Shown here in pieces: positions 46,739 through 58,289 of a DNA stretch of 64,000 bases. How positions within the stretch are numbered: the first letter of the stretch is position 1; each line of letters opens with the position of its first letter. The notes under the pieces are model-generated. The model ran no database searches. It had not been told where the DNA came from and was given only the letters and a program-made list of their open reading frames with translations. Position numbers and translations under genes: made by a program. The stretch comes from Gliomastix tumulicola (taxonomy: Eukaryota; Ascomycota; Sordariomycetes; Hypocreales; Bionectriaceae), in NCBI GenBank assembly GCA_001599755.1, contig BCHX01000001.1, positions 3,534,001-3,598,000 on the forward strand. The letters are read 5' to 3'.

Positions 46739-49700
46739 TTAGAAGGTCCAGTCATCAGCGTCCTCGACGGACTTGATGGCCCATCGGAACTTGTCGCGGA
46801 GGGTCTTGGAGAAGAACTTCTCAATAGGAACGTCGAACTTCTTCGCGAAGACCACCGTCAGACGAGGGTCGATGTAGTTCTGTCAAGGTTGTTAGCTCAC
46901 ATGTCGAGGCAAGATTGCAATCGGGTCGAGGGAGACTCACAATCTTGGAGGTACCGAGAGCCACCTCCTTGTTCTCATCGCGATCCTCAGCCTGGGTCTC
47001 GAGAGTCTTGATGCGCTCATCAAGCTTCTTGATGGCCGTCTCAAACTTCTCGACCGATGCACCTCGGCCCTCAGCCTCGACCTTGTTGGTCTTGTTCTCC
47101 TTCTTAAACTTGGTTTCAAGCTCCTTCACGGCCTGGAGGCGTTCCTTAAGCTCCTTGTCAGGGAGAGGCCTCTCCTTGTTGGCCTTGAGCTTCTCGTTGT
47201 CCTTCTCGAACTTCTTCTCGATCTTGGTGCGCTGCTCCTCGACAAGGAACTGCTGGTGCTCCTTGATCCACTCGGAGTCGATGTCCTCATCTAGCTCGAA
47301 CCAGGCAGCGCCCTTCTTCTTCTTCTGGGTAGGCTCGATGTCGAGGATCATCTTCTTCGTCCTCCACTTCTGGTAGCGCAACCCTTTGATCTGCGGGGGC
47401 AGTCAGTGACGTGAACAAGCACCATGGTTTTACGGGCGCTTCTTACCCTGTCTCCAAGTTTCTGCATCTGCTGCTCGTGAGCAGCGCCGACTGTGCGCTT
47501 GTGATTACAGAGGATGGCGACCTCTCGGTTGCAATCGTTGTAGAGCTTGACCTTCTCGATAATAGTACCACGTGACCGAGGATCCTTGCCCAGCTTCTTG
47601 AGCTGTTCCGACATGGTCCAAGAGGCGTTGTAGGTACGGAAAACCTTGGCAGTCAATCCCGTCATGTAGCTGGTCAAGTGCTTGTTCAGCTGTGAAGTCT
47701 ATCGGTGTGTTAGTTTCGATCATCCCAACCCTCTCAATGTATATCAATTTTACTCACTGTCAACCGGTCGAAAAGGTCGTCGCCGTCCGACTTCGGAGGC
47801 TTCTTGAACAGCTTCAGGTTCTTAAAAACCTGAGGTTCGACCTTGGCCGTCTCGTGATATCTGATACTGTCCTTGCCCAGGAAATCGAAGGTAACCTGGT
47901 CAGGAGGCTGGAGAGTGATGTGCTCATACTTGAGCGAGCAGCAGCCCACGGTGTCGGCCTCGTTCTCGGTATCCTTCTCATTACCGGCTCTCAGTGCCAG
48001 CTTGTCGATGAGATACATGGCAGTCGCGCGTTGCCGCTCGGCCATCACCTCGCTCTTGAGCTCCTTGGTATAATCCTTGCGGATCCTGTCGATGTGCTTC
48101 TTCAGCTCGCGGGCCTTCTCGAACTTCTTGTAGTCGCTCTGTCCCTTGACATCGCTAGCGGCGCCAAGCATGACGTACTTGTACGCGCCGTTGATGTTTT
48201 CCTGCCACATTGCCAGCCAAGTCGCCTTCTGGTCATGCTGCACAGCCTTCCACTTGTGACCAGCTGGCGGTTCGGGTACCTTGGCAGCCTTGCCGATGTT
48301 GATTGTGATCTGCTCCGCGAAGACCCTGGCCTTGACCTTGCCAGTCTTGGGATGCTCGCCTCGGCCACGGAACAAGCTGGGAGGTTCTACTCTGAAGTTG
48401 CCGACCTTCTGCTTGCGGCCGTCCCACGTGCAGTACATGAACGGTGCCTCCAGAGCCTCCTTCTTCTTCTTGGCCTCTTCTCTTTCGTCCTTGCTCAGGT
48501 TCTTGTTCTTGCTCGCCTCGGTCCTTTCGTTCCAGTATTCTGACATCTTGGAGAAGTCGCACTTATCAAGACTCTTGATCTGGACCTTGTTGCCTTGGGC
48601 GTCCTTGGCTCCATACTTTTTGATGTAGTCGCTGAAGTCGGCGAAGAAGTTTTCCCTGAACTTGGGGTTCTCCAAGTGATGAGCAGATCCCGGGGTCATC
48701 ATCGCAACCCAGAACGTCGCAACCTCCTCAACCTCGGGGGGCAACGTAACGGGCTTGCCATCGTAGAGCATCTTGACGTGTTTGGGCAGAGGCACGTACT
48801 CGGGAGCAAATAAGACTCCGTTGTGCTCGAGCGTCTGCCACTTGATGCTCTCGTCCTCTGGCTTGGGCGCGTTCCACCACTCGTACTCTTCCTCGCCATC
48901 ATCCTCCGGCTCGGTAGACTTGGCTTTGACGGCCGCCTTCTTGGCACCCTTGACACCCTTGGCTGGCGTCGCAGTTGCGCTCTTGCTCTTCGCGCTGGAG
49001 GCCGGCTTTGACTTCTTGGAGATGGGCGCGTCCGAGTCGGACTCCTCCTTCTTAACACCGTTGGACTTCCGCTTGGCCGTGCCGTTAGACTGACGCTTGT
49101 TGGCGGAAGACTTGGCCAGCGGCTCGTCGTCCGACTCATCCTTGACGACCTTCTTCTTCTTCGACTTCGCCTCTTGCGCACGGATAGCCTTGGCCTCGCG
49201 TTCCGCCTTCTTCTCGATAGCCGCCTTCTTCTTCGCGAGTTTCACCCCCAGCGGGGTCTCGTCGTCGGAAGACTCAAGCGTGGCGGTCTCCTTGTACGAA
49301 GGAGGCAGCTTGCCACGCGAGACATGGAGCGGCTCGTCGTCGGAGTCGTCGGGTTCCGCTGCCTTGCTATGCTTCGTGCGCTTGGCCTGCGACAACTGTC
49401 GTTTAGTATGACACGCGTCGTGTGATGTGGTATCGAACAATAGGGAGCACCTACCAGAGGTTGAGAAGCGTCGCTATCCGACTCGTCCTTGTAGCTGGGC
49501 TTCGCGATGGAGGACCGAGACTTCCGCTTGTGCCCGTTCGTAGCTGGCGCATCGATGTCCATGTCGTCATCCAGCACCGGCCCATTGCGAACCGAGAGCC
49601 CAGCCATGCCGGAGGCTTTGCCGGAGACGGATCGATCCAGGGCCTTGTCTTCGGCGCGCGAGATAGTCGGTGCTGAGACTGCTTCCAGGTTGGGTTGATC

Positions 49701-50001
49701 GTTAGTCGTGTGAAGGAAGAAGGGGGAAGAAGAAAAATATTCAAAGAGACAGCAAAAAAAAAAAGTTTAAAAACTTTTCCCAGCCATTTCAGACATGCAG
49801 TTCTGAAATGCGCGGTGCAGACTAGGGAAGCCTGCCGAGGAAGGGTCGACGCGTGCGTGGCGCTGTAGAATCGACCTTCAACGCGTGAAACTCGCTTGCC
49901 GGTGCGGCCAAGCTGGTCGGAAGAGGATCGGAGTGGCGTGTGGGCAACAACTCACCATGGCCGTTGGACCTCGCGAGAGGCTCGTCGTCGGAGCTGCTCA
50001 T
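46739..50001 (-). CDS. TOP1: DNA topoisomerase I (type IB)
   Basis: The enzyme relaxes supercoils by nicking and resealing one strand through a 3'-phosphotyrosine. Six exons on the minus strand (49956-50001, 49455-49678, 47758-49386, 47447-47698, 46941-47390, 46739-46879) give 913 residues with every phase consistent. The N-terminal ~340 residues are charged and disordered, with repeated SDDEPL-like acidic blocks and lysine stretches, as usual for nuclear targeting. The core starts near KWQTLEHNGVLFAPEYVPLP and includes YVMLGAASDVKGQSDYKKFE, LIDKLALRAGNEKD and LCNHKRTVGAAHE. A long coiled-coil linker (about 720-860) is followed by the catalytic motif SKINYIDPRLTV with active Tyr at about 869. 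The last intron falls between SKI and NYIDPR. It is divergent from the ATP synthase gamma gene. Confidence 0.95.
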
Positions 50002-51406
50002 GTTGAAGGGCGGGTAGACACGCAGGGGAGATGGCGTCGAGGCGTGGTGCACAAGGCGAGGTGCGAGGAGGAGGAGGCGTGGCTGTTGTGGGGAGGAAGG
50101 CGGTGGCCGACGTGGCAGGACGGAGCCGAGCAGGAGGAAGTGAAGAAGCTGAGGATGCGTAGAGCGGCTCGGAGGGAGGAGACGCTCTAGGAAAATGGTT
50201 GAGTCTGAGGTGGAAAGACCACCCCTCGAGAACAGGTTTTTGCGTTGCTAACAGCTGGTGGAGGGGGAATCGAGTCAGGCGGGAGGGTTGCAGGAGGGAT
50301 GCAGGAGGAGGGAAAAGTGCGAGCGAGCTGTGAGGGCGAGGAAGAAAGGACCGGGACGGGCTGGAATGGGTCGCCTAGTGTTCGCCTTGGTGCGTGAGGC
50401 TTCAGTTTTTTGCCGGCGTGGGCTTCCGGGGCCCAAGTTGCACTGAGCCGGAGCGCCTTGTTAGTGGCTGCAGTGCTCAATCAGCGGTTGACAGTGGGTG
50501 GGCTCCACTACGACTTAGTGCACTTGGTGGCACAGTGGTCGGTCCCTCAATAAGCGGTCCAGACTCTGGTACCTTTCTCCGGATGCTTTTCCAGGCATAT
50601 CTTCGTGCACCTCCTGGCATATTTATTGTGTCACCTTTCGTCGCTGTCCACTGCTATACCTTTACTAGCACCTCCTCAGGACTATTGCCTCGACAGTGCG
50701 TGCAGCCAAGCAGGTGGCCAAACTCTGTATTGTGGACGAGCTGAATTGGAAGAGAACAAAACTTCGTGTCGACATAGGACAGTAGCCCTGGCGGATAAGG
50801 CTCTGATTCAGCACATGGCAAACAATGGATGCGAGGTTCCGGTCACGAGACGATTATGCACGTCCGTTGGCATCACTGAATCATTATTGGTCCACGGTGA
50901 TAAGCTGACATCGCAGCGACAGCCTCTGCCTGCGACATGACAGATCATTGCCAATCGATAGAAGAAGGCACTGCACTCTTCGGCTGCCTTCGATGCAGCC
51001 AACAAATATGCACGCCCAGGTACCCAATGACGTCCTACATACAGATTCAATGTTTCTTTCTTTCTCCATCGAATCGACAAAGATGCCCCTTCACACACAC
51101 ACAGCCGGAGATCCAGGGTAGGATCCCATTGCCCCCAAAGCGACGATTACCGAGCCATTCCCAGAACTCGCTTGGGTGGAACCTGTCCCATCCGCCAAGC
51201 GGAGGACAGTCACGTGATCCATAGCTCCGTCAATTTGCCGGGAAAATAGCGACGTGAGGAAAACGAGGCATTCCGACCCCCAACCCGGATCGCACCTAAG
51301 CACCAACAGCCCACCCCCCTCTCCAATTCAATTGAACCTCTGAGGCATCAATTGAGCCACCGTTGGCAGAGGCTCAATCCGTCCCTTCTCACACACAACC
51401 GTCAAG
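50002..51406. other. Divergent promoter region between TOP1 and ATP3
   Basis: About 1.4 kb lies between divergent starts. An inverted CCAAT box (ATTGG) occurs near 50886, and a CCAATTCAATTG stretch near 51323-51334, about 75 bases before the ATP3 start. Short open frames show no conserved content. Confidence 0.6.
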
Positions 51407-52732
51407 ATGCTGTCTCGCACGGCCCGTCCGGCTCTCCGCGCTGTGGCTGCGGCACCCACTCGGTAAGTTTGCTGGACAAGAGGGAACCCTGGATTTGCCG
51501 AGCACGAACAAGGGAGGGAGGGAGCTTTGGAGGAAAGGTCGAAGCAATCAATGGACAATGAGATGGGATGGCATCTGCGTGATGGGAAGGCAGTGCAGGA
51601 AACATTGAGGGACGAGGAGGGATGTTTGTTGTGTTGTCGTCGGGGCAATGGATGCTGCAGGGCTGTCGTTGCGGTTTTTTGCTGTATAACCCATTCGCTA
51701 ACCCATCATGTCATTTTCAGGGTGTCCGCCGCCGCCCCCAGCGCCGCCGGCTATGCGACTCTCCGTGAGATCGAGGGCCGCCTCAAGTCGATCAAGAACA
51801 TCGAGAAGATCACCAACACGATGAAGGTCGTCGCCTCGACCAAGCTCACCCGCGCCCAGCGCGCCATGAACACCTCGCGCAGCTACGGCGAGACCTCGCA
51901 GGAGGTCTTCGAGGCCGCCGAGACCAAGGTCCCCGAGGCCGAGGAGAAGAAGTCCCTCCTCATCGTCTGCTCCTCCGACAAGGGCCTCTGCGGCGGTATT
52001 CACTCGGGTCTGAGCCGTCGCACCCGCCGCCTCTTCGCCGAGGAGGGCGCCACCGACCTCGTCATCATCGGCGAGAAGTGCAAGGCCCAGCTGTCCCGTT
52101 CCATGCCCAAGAACATCCAGCTCTCCTTTGCCGGCATCGGCAAGGACGTGCCCACCTTCGCCGACGCCCAGGCCATCGCCGACCAGATCACCCTCCTGCC
52201 CACCGAGTACCAGGACGTCAAGATCCTGTACAACAAGTTCATCAACGCCACGAGCTACGAGGCCACCTTCATCGACGCCTTCTCCGAGGAGGCCATCCTC
52301 CAGTCCCGTGAGTATATACCTTGGTGGTGTGCTGTGACGGATCTTTGGCTGGTATCGTGACGCTGACCGGGGTGCAAACCAATATAGCCAACATCGCCGC
52401 CTTCGAGGTTGAGGACGATGCCCTCGGCAACCTCCGCGAGTACAGCCTCGCCAACGCCCTCTACTGGGCTCTTGCCGAGGGTCACGCCTGCGAGCAGTCT
52501 GCCCGACGAAACGCCATGGACGTACGTCACAACCGACCCCTTCCCCCCCCTTGACCTTCATGCCCCCCCCCAATCTTTCTCATAACTGACATTTTTTCTC
52601 CAGAACGCCTCCAAGAACGCCGGCGAGATGATTGGCAAGTACCAGATCCTGTACAACCGTACCCGACAGGCCGTCATTACCGGCGAGCTCGTCGAGATTA
52701 TCACCGGTGCCACCGCCTCGGAGGACATGTAA
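51407..52732 (+). CDS. ATP3: Mitochondrial ATP synthase gamma subunit
   Basis: This is the central rotor shaft of F1-ATPase in the mitochondrial matrix. Four exons (51407-51462, 51721-52307, 52388-52521, 52604-52732) give 301 residues. The start MLSRTARPALRAVAAAPTR is a typical presequence, and maturation probably occurs before YATLREIEGRLKSIKNIEKI. That segment opens the N-terminal coiled-coil helix (KITNTMKVVASTKLTRAQRA). The Rossmann-like middle has SLLIVCSSDKGLCGGIHSGL. The C-terminal helix ends NASKNAGEMIGKYQILYNRT and RQAVITGELVEIITGATASE. The presequence exon is separated from the mature part by a 258-base intron, much longer than the others here. Highly biased codons (C in third position) fit strong expression. 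Confidence 0.96.
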
Positions 52733-53384
52733 AAATATTTACGAGCTACACCCGCCCCCCCCAAAAAACACCCCATCAGCTGGGAGGACGTTGCTGTTTT
52801 CACGAGACTTCCAGCGTTTGGAAATCAGAGAAAGAAGATCATCCTCTTTTTCTACTCGTTTTCCTTTGTAATCGGGTGGCCCCCAACCAGGTCACCTTAG
52901 ATGTATCAGAGCCCCTTTTAAAATATATTCCCTATTAAAGTAGTAGTGATATATCTCCCGCGCCAACGTCTCTTCTTGATCCCTGGGTTGACATGTATCC
53001 ATGTGCGATGTGTAAAAGAATAGATTGTGTGTATTACTAGACACAATTACAACCGATATGCCATCAGTTACCCATCTAATACTAATAAAAGAGAAATAGA
53101 ACAAATGACCCGGCTATGTGATGTTTTGTAACCCACATGCTGAATCCCATTCCCAAGCCCATATGCGTACATATCCCATGTCGCACCTGGCCTTTTTTGA
53201 AGAAAGAAAAAAAAAACGCCGTGTTCCCACAGCGTCGTAGTACGATATACCCATGATAACAGTAGAAAGGATAGATACTAAGTGTGTAACAACACCGAGG
53301 CGGTAAGTATAACTCCTCCCATAGAAAAAAAAAAGTTGCGCCTCTCTGTGAAGAGAAGAGATCCCATGAATAATGATAATAACA
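52733..53384. other. Convergent 3' region
   Basis: About 650 AT-rich bases with A-runs (53201-53216 and 53323-53334) and C-runs lie between the stop codons of ATP3 and the LSD1-type gene. This is 3' UTR-type sequence only. Confidence 0.6.
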
Positions 53385-56300
53385 TCAGCCCTGCACGTAG
53401 TTGACAGGTCGGATACGCCTGCTCTTCTGTATATGCTCCCTGTCGTCAGTCGCAGGAGTCGATGTTGTGTCGTCGCCGGAGAGGGGGTGATCTCTCATAT
53501 AAGCCTCCCGGAGCGCCTCGGCGTCGACGTCCCATTTCTTGACGAGATCGTCGTGCTTGGACATGGCCTCGTCGTACGCCTTCTTGTTCTCGGCGGCCTC
53601 ATCCTCATAGGGCTTGCGCTCTTCGAGGCTGGCCTGCTTCCACATCTTGGACGTCATGATACGGACCTCGTTGGGGAGGTGCTTCCCCTTGTTGCCCGGT
53701 TTGCGCGTGGCCTCGCACCGTCTGCGGGCTTCGCTGAACATGGTCTTGCTGTAGAGCATATAGGCGTTGGTCGCCGCCTTGCTGGGGCGGACCGGACGCT
53801 CGCCGATCATCGCACGGATGTGGTCCCAAAGCTCGAGCTCGTACGCCTCCAGACGGGCCTGTCGCGGGTCCTTGGCTGACTGCGTGCGCTTATGCAACAA
53901 CAGAGAGTCCTTAGGGAGGACAAGGGGCGTCGGGACCTCGATGGGGCCAATCATGGATTCGAGGACCTCGGATGCTGCCCGGAGTCCTGAAAGGTAGGCA
54001 CCATGGACCGTGGCCGGGTGAGTTCCGATGGTGTGCTCACCGGCGAAGAAGAGATTACCGATCGGACGGGCCATCACATCGTAGTCATCGGGAAGCATTC
54101 CCGGGGCGGCGGATGAGTAGCTCCCTCTAGCGAATCGATCCGAGCCCCATCTCGTGATGACTGCCTCCACCGGATGTGGTACATCGTTGCCAAACACGCT
54201 CCGGAGGATGTTGGTAGCCTCGGTTACCAGCATGTCATTGCTGGAGTGCTCCGTATCGAACCCTGCGTCACCCGCCATGAGCGCGATGAGACAAGGAAGT
54301 CCCGTCGTGTTGGAGACATTGAACCACTGGAAGAAGCGCCCGCGATTCGTGGCATAGTCCTTCTGGGCCGTGCTGTGACGGTTGGGTGCATCTCGTAAGA
54401 CGCCAAATATGTGCCTGTCCGGCTCCCAGAACACCTTGTCATACACAAGCACCACCTTATTCAGGATGCCGAAGCCAAGACGGCCGACGACATCCTCCTT
54501 CCAAGCAGGCAGCCGGGGTTCAAACTTGACCGTATTCTGCTTGAGGACCCCAAGAGGAATGGTGCAGACGATGCTGTCCGCCTCGATAACGGAGCCGTTC
54601 TCACATTCAATAACGGCGGGACCCTCCGGGTTTTCGGCACTGTATTGTATCTTCTCCACGGCATGCTTGACCCTGACATCGAGGGGTGTAGGGCAGTGGA
54701 CGAGGCCTCGGGCTACGCTCTGATAACCGCCAACGACCATGGTGTGCTTGCCCTCCCATTCATTACCGGCGTCGATGTCCCAGAGAGGCAGACTCAGCCT
54801 GTGCAGGTTGGTGGCATTACTGTACTCAAGATTGGCAATGTGCCAGTTGATGAGCCTATGATCTTGGGCGGTCAGATCAACAATACGCTTATACTGTGAG
54901 ATGGCGTGGTCTAGAACGGAGCCTAGGGTGGCATCTTCAGCAGTGGTAGCCGTCGTGAGGTCAATGTTATCGCTGTCGGAAGACCCCGTCTTGACCGTCC
55001 AACCCATCATCTTGGCCTTCTCAGAGGCTTTGAGGGTTGCTGCCACACCGGGCTGGGTATGCACCCGGCCGGTGAGCTTGTCCGACGAGATGGGCACCAT
55101 GTTCACCTGCTTGGGCACGTTCTGCAGCGACACGGGCGGGGCATGGGGAAGGGCAGCCGCTGCTTCCTCAGCCTGCATGATGGACTTCGATCCGTCTCCT
55201 GGGGCATCCCGCCCTTCATCGATCAGGTCCCGGTTCCCTCCAATGAGCTTTGAAGGCTGCGTCTTATGCTTGAACTCACTGACACGGTCTAGGCAGTCAT
55301 TATAGAGCTTCTCCACGAGCTGATCCCGAACCTGGTCGACCGGCTTCCCGCTGCTGTCGTAGATGGTAGTGTCAGCAGTGAGAGCGTGGTAGGGTATACC
55401 AAGCTGTCCTCGAACGAGGATGTTGATGGGATTGCCGCGGTCGAAGCCCGTGATGATCATGCCACCCATTTCCGCCGTGTGTCTCTTCCCTTCGAACCCG
55501 GGAGGGCTGGGCGCCGGTCTGGTCTTGAACTCGCGAGAGTAGACCCTGCCGCCTACCCTGCTCCGACCTTCAAGCACCACTACCTTGGGCAGCTCCTCGC
55601 CCTTGTCTCGAAAATGACTCGCGTGCTGTCGGAACAGGCTCTCAAGCTGTCTGGCACACCCGAGGCCAGATATACCAGCACCGATGACGACCACAGTCTT
55701 CCTCTTCAGCTGCGGAGTGTCCACACCGTCCGGCTTGGGTGTGACATTGTCCTTGAACCGGATGCAGCCAAAGTTGATGTATCCCTTCCGCACGAGCCAG
55801 TCATAGCAGACATTCGCGGCATCAAACCAGCGTGCGCTTGCACACCCCATTGCTGCCTGACGCGTGACGTTTGTCCACGGCTCCTTCATCCACAGCCTCA
55901 AGATCGAGTTCCGAATATTGAGGTAGGTCGTGACCTGAGCATGTGAAATATGGTGTCTGAAGATATGATACTCCTCCGGATGTAGAGCATAGGGATTCAG
56001 ACGGGACGACTCGGCCGCCCATATGCACTCGCTCGCGTAATATTTCAACGGTATGTCGGTGGGGATGGACGCCTTGGACTGGATGTTAAACGTCAGACGT
56101 TCCACCTCATTGTGATATGTCGAGTACTGTTGCTGTTGCGGTGGCTGCTGCTGCTGCTGCTGCTGCTGCTGCGGCTGCGGTGTATGCTGCAAGTCTCGGG
56201 GCTCGGGCTGCTGCAGTTCCGGCTGCGGGGTGTCCGTGGCCGACTCGGGTTGCGACGGGAGCGGTGACTGGGATGTCGAGAGGGGCTGGGCGGCCGGCGG

Positions 56301-57061
56301 CGGGATGGACGGCTCCTCGCTCGGAATGCTCACGGGTCCCTCGGTATCGACTGGGGTTGTAGCCTTGCTCGATATCGTCGAGGGAAGCGACGAGATATCC
56401 GAGAGATCCGACAAGACGGACAGGGAAGAGGCAAACGACTCAACGGCACCCTCGTTGAAGCCGGTGGCGAGCAGTGTTGTGTCCTGGTTGTTGTCTTTAT
56501 CATCATCATCATCATCTTCTTCTTCTTCTTCTTCTTCTTCGCGATCAAGGTCTTCGTCGGAATCATCGTATCCGACGCTGAGAAGAGGGTACGAGTTAGA
56601 ACAAAGTCCAAAAAGCGCCCATCATCAAACGCAATGGCCGATATAGCAAAAGAAAAGGTGGTTCTGATGAAGAACATGAGACGGCAGCAACCGTATTGGT
56701 GAAGGAAGGAGAAGAAGAGAATTAGTGCTCCGGTTGACCCGTGATTGCTGACTTACTTGCTCATAGGCACATCCGACAAGCTGCCCGGGTCGCTCAGTTC
56801 GTCATCACTATCGAGGTCCATGTCCTCGGTCCATACCACGATCTCTGGTGCCACCTCAGATGACAGATCCGACGACGAGCTCTGGTATGACCGGACCGTC
56901 TGCGCGCGGCCCCGACCCCTCTGCGGGGATATCTGGCTCCTGAGATGGTCGGCCAGGAGGGACTCTGGCTTCGATATCGGGCTCGACAGCCTCGAGCTGT
57001 CGGAATCGTTCCTCCCGTGTTCGCTGTCCGTATCGACGAGTAGCTGTGAGGCCGGCGCCAT
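53385..57061 (-). CDS. LSD1-type histone lysine demethylase (SWIRM, amine oxidase, HMG box)
   Basis: An FAD-dependent nuclear demethylase of the LSD1/KDM1 family, of the fungal type with a C-terminal HMG box. Exons on the minus strand are 56757-57061 and 53385-56577 (1165 residues); the true start is the ATG at 57059-57061 (MAPASQLLVDTDSEHGRND). The N-terminal 270 residues are disordered, with an E7D6-type acidic run (about residue 115) and a Q9 run. SWIRM covers about 280-375 (YYASECIWAAESSRLNPYAL). The dinucleotide motif VVVIGAGISGLGCARQLE is near 400. The oxidase continues with EMGGMIITGFDRGNP and FFAGEHTIGTHPATVHGAYL at the flavin end. The HMG box follows (ATNAYMLYSKTMFSEARRR, then MWKQASLEERKPYEDEAAEN). 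An insert of roughly 100 residues interrupts the oxidase domain. It is tandem with VPS33. Confidence 0.93.
56144..56172. repeat. CAG/CTG trinucleotide repeat coding a Gln run
   Basis: About 9.7 uninterrupted GCT/CTG units on the plus strand read as CAG on the sense strand and encode nine Gln in the N-terminal disordered part of the LSD1-type protein. It is followed by further imperfect CAA/CAG codons. Confidence 0.93.
56499..56540. repeat. GAA/GAT trinucleotide repeat coding an acidic run
   Basis: A run of TTC units next to a run of ATC units on the plus strand reads as GAA then GAT on the sense strand. It encodes seven Glu followed by six Asp near the start of exon 2 of the LSD1-type gene, about 40 bases after the acceptor site. 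Confidence 0.93.
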
Positions 57062-58289
57062 ATCAACCGGAGGGGGGAGACGGCCCGGAGCAGGAGAGGG
57101 TCTCGGCAGGAGAGACGACCCTCGATGGGCTGGCGAGGATGGCGTCTCTGAAGCGGCGAGGGGTGGCGGTAAAAGACGAGCAGTATATATGCGTGTGAGC
57201 TGTGTGGATGAAGGACTATCTAGTCCCCCAACACATCGATGTTGGCTCTGGCCAGTGACACGATGACGGGTGAGTCGAATGAGACCAATGCATCATACGA
57301 ACAGCCGAGTGGACGGCACAACAGATCTGTAAGTCGGTGACGACGAGAATCAGCATATGTCCTTCCTTTCTTATTTGTCTTGCTGCTTTGTCCCATTGTT
57401 TGAATGTATAAAGGGAAACCTCAGCCTTGGGCTGGAAAAGGGAGACGAGGCCGCATGTCAATCACTCACCTACCACCCGCCACAAAGAGGGCCAGCTCGG
57501 CTTTCCATCAGAGGAGGGGGGGGAGGGGGAAGAAAAAGGAGACAGGACACAGTGAGGACGATGGCCACTGCTGGCCCAGAAAATTGGGTGAGGGAAGGAA
57601 GAATGTTTCGGGTTTAATTAATGACTAGACTCACGCGAAGCAGGAATAACTCAATGGAATAATAATAGGAAAAGGGAATTGGAACGGGGGCTTCCACAGA
57701 GAAGCCGAGGACCGTCCTGCTTGCTGGTTATTGGATACTTTGCACGGCAATGGAAGCCTGTCTCCTGCCCCCTCGGACCGTCTGAGGCTATCGTCGACAA
57801 ATGCTGGCCAAATCACGTGTTTCGGTACGTACTTCTGGGCTGATGGGCTTTAAGGTTCCAGAGGCGCTGAGCCGCTGGAACTTGCCTGGAACTTCAACTG
57901 ACATTACGCTAGCCCGCTATATCGAGTGCAGCTTTACAGTGCTCCGCATTCCAACTCCCCCAAACAAATCAGTCAATCCATCATCAGTTTCGTCCTGCCA
58001 TCGTCTACATTTCTTTCCTTACCTTGCCTTGCGATTTATCACATTGAGAATCAGAAACCTAGCCCGGGATAGCGCGTCCAAAGATCGGTCCGCTGTGTGG
58101 TCAATCGCGAATTGACGACGGCAAGCCAGCCGACGGGATGGATCGGCCGTCCTCGAGACCCCCGCGACGCTAGGGATCCCTCGATTACTCTCGACGACCC
58201 CTCGACAGCCCTCGATCTGTACTCGAGTCTTATAAAGATTCACGAAGATTCATGCCCGGTGGGTGTGATGGGTCGGTCGATTGCCTGTC
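57062..58289. other. Promoter of the LSD1-type gene and 3' region of VPS33
   Basis: About 1.2 kb lies between two minus-strand genes. A purine-rich block on the plus strand (57506-57560) would be pyrimidine-rich upstream of the LSD1-type start. The AT-richer 57610-57680 and the CT-rich 57950-58030 show nothing gene-like. A repeated CCTCGA word occurs around 58150-58220. Confidence 0.6.

Noticed and set aside
47692..48543. 283-codon leucine-rich open frame opposite TOP1
   Set aside because: It is the complement of lysine/glutamate-rich TOP1 codons; it has no start context or motif.
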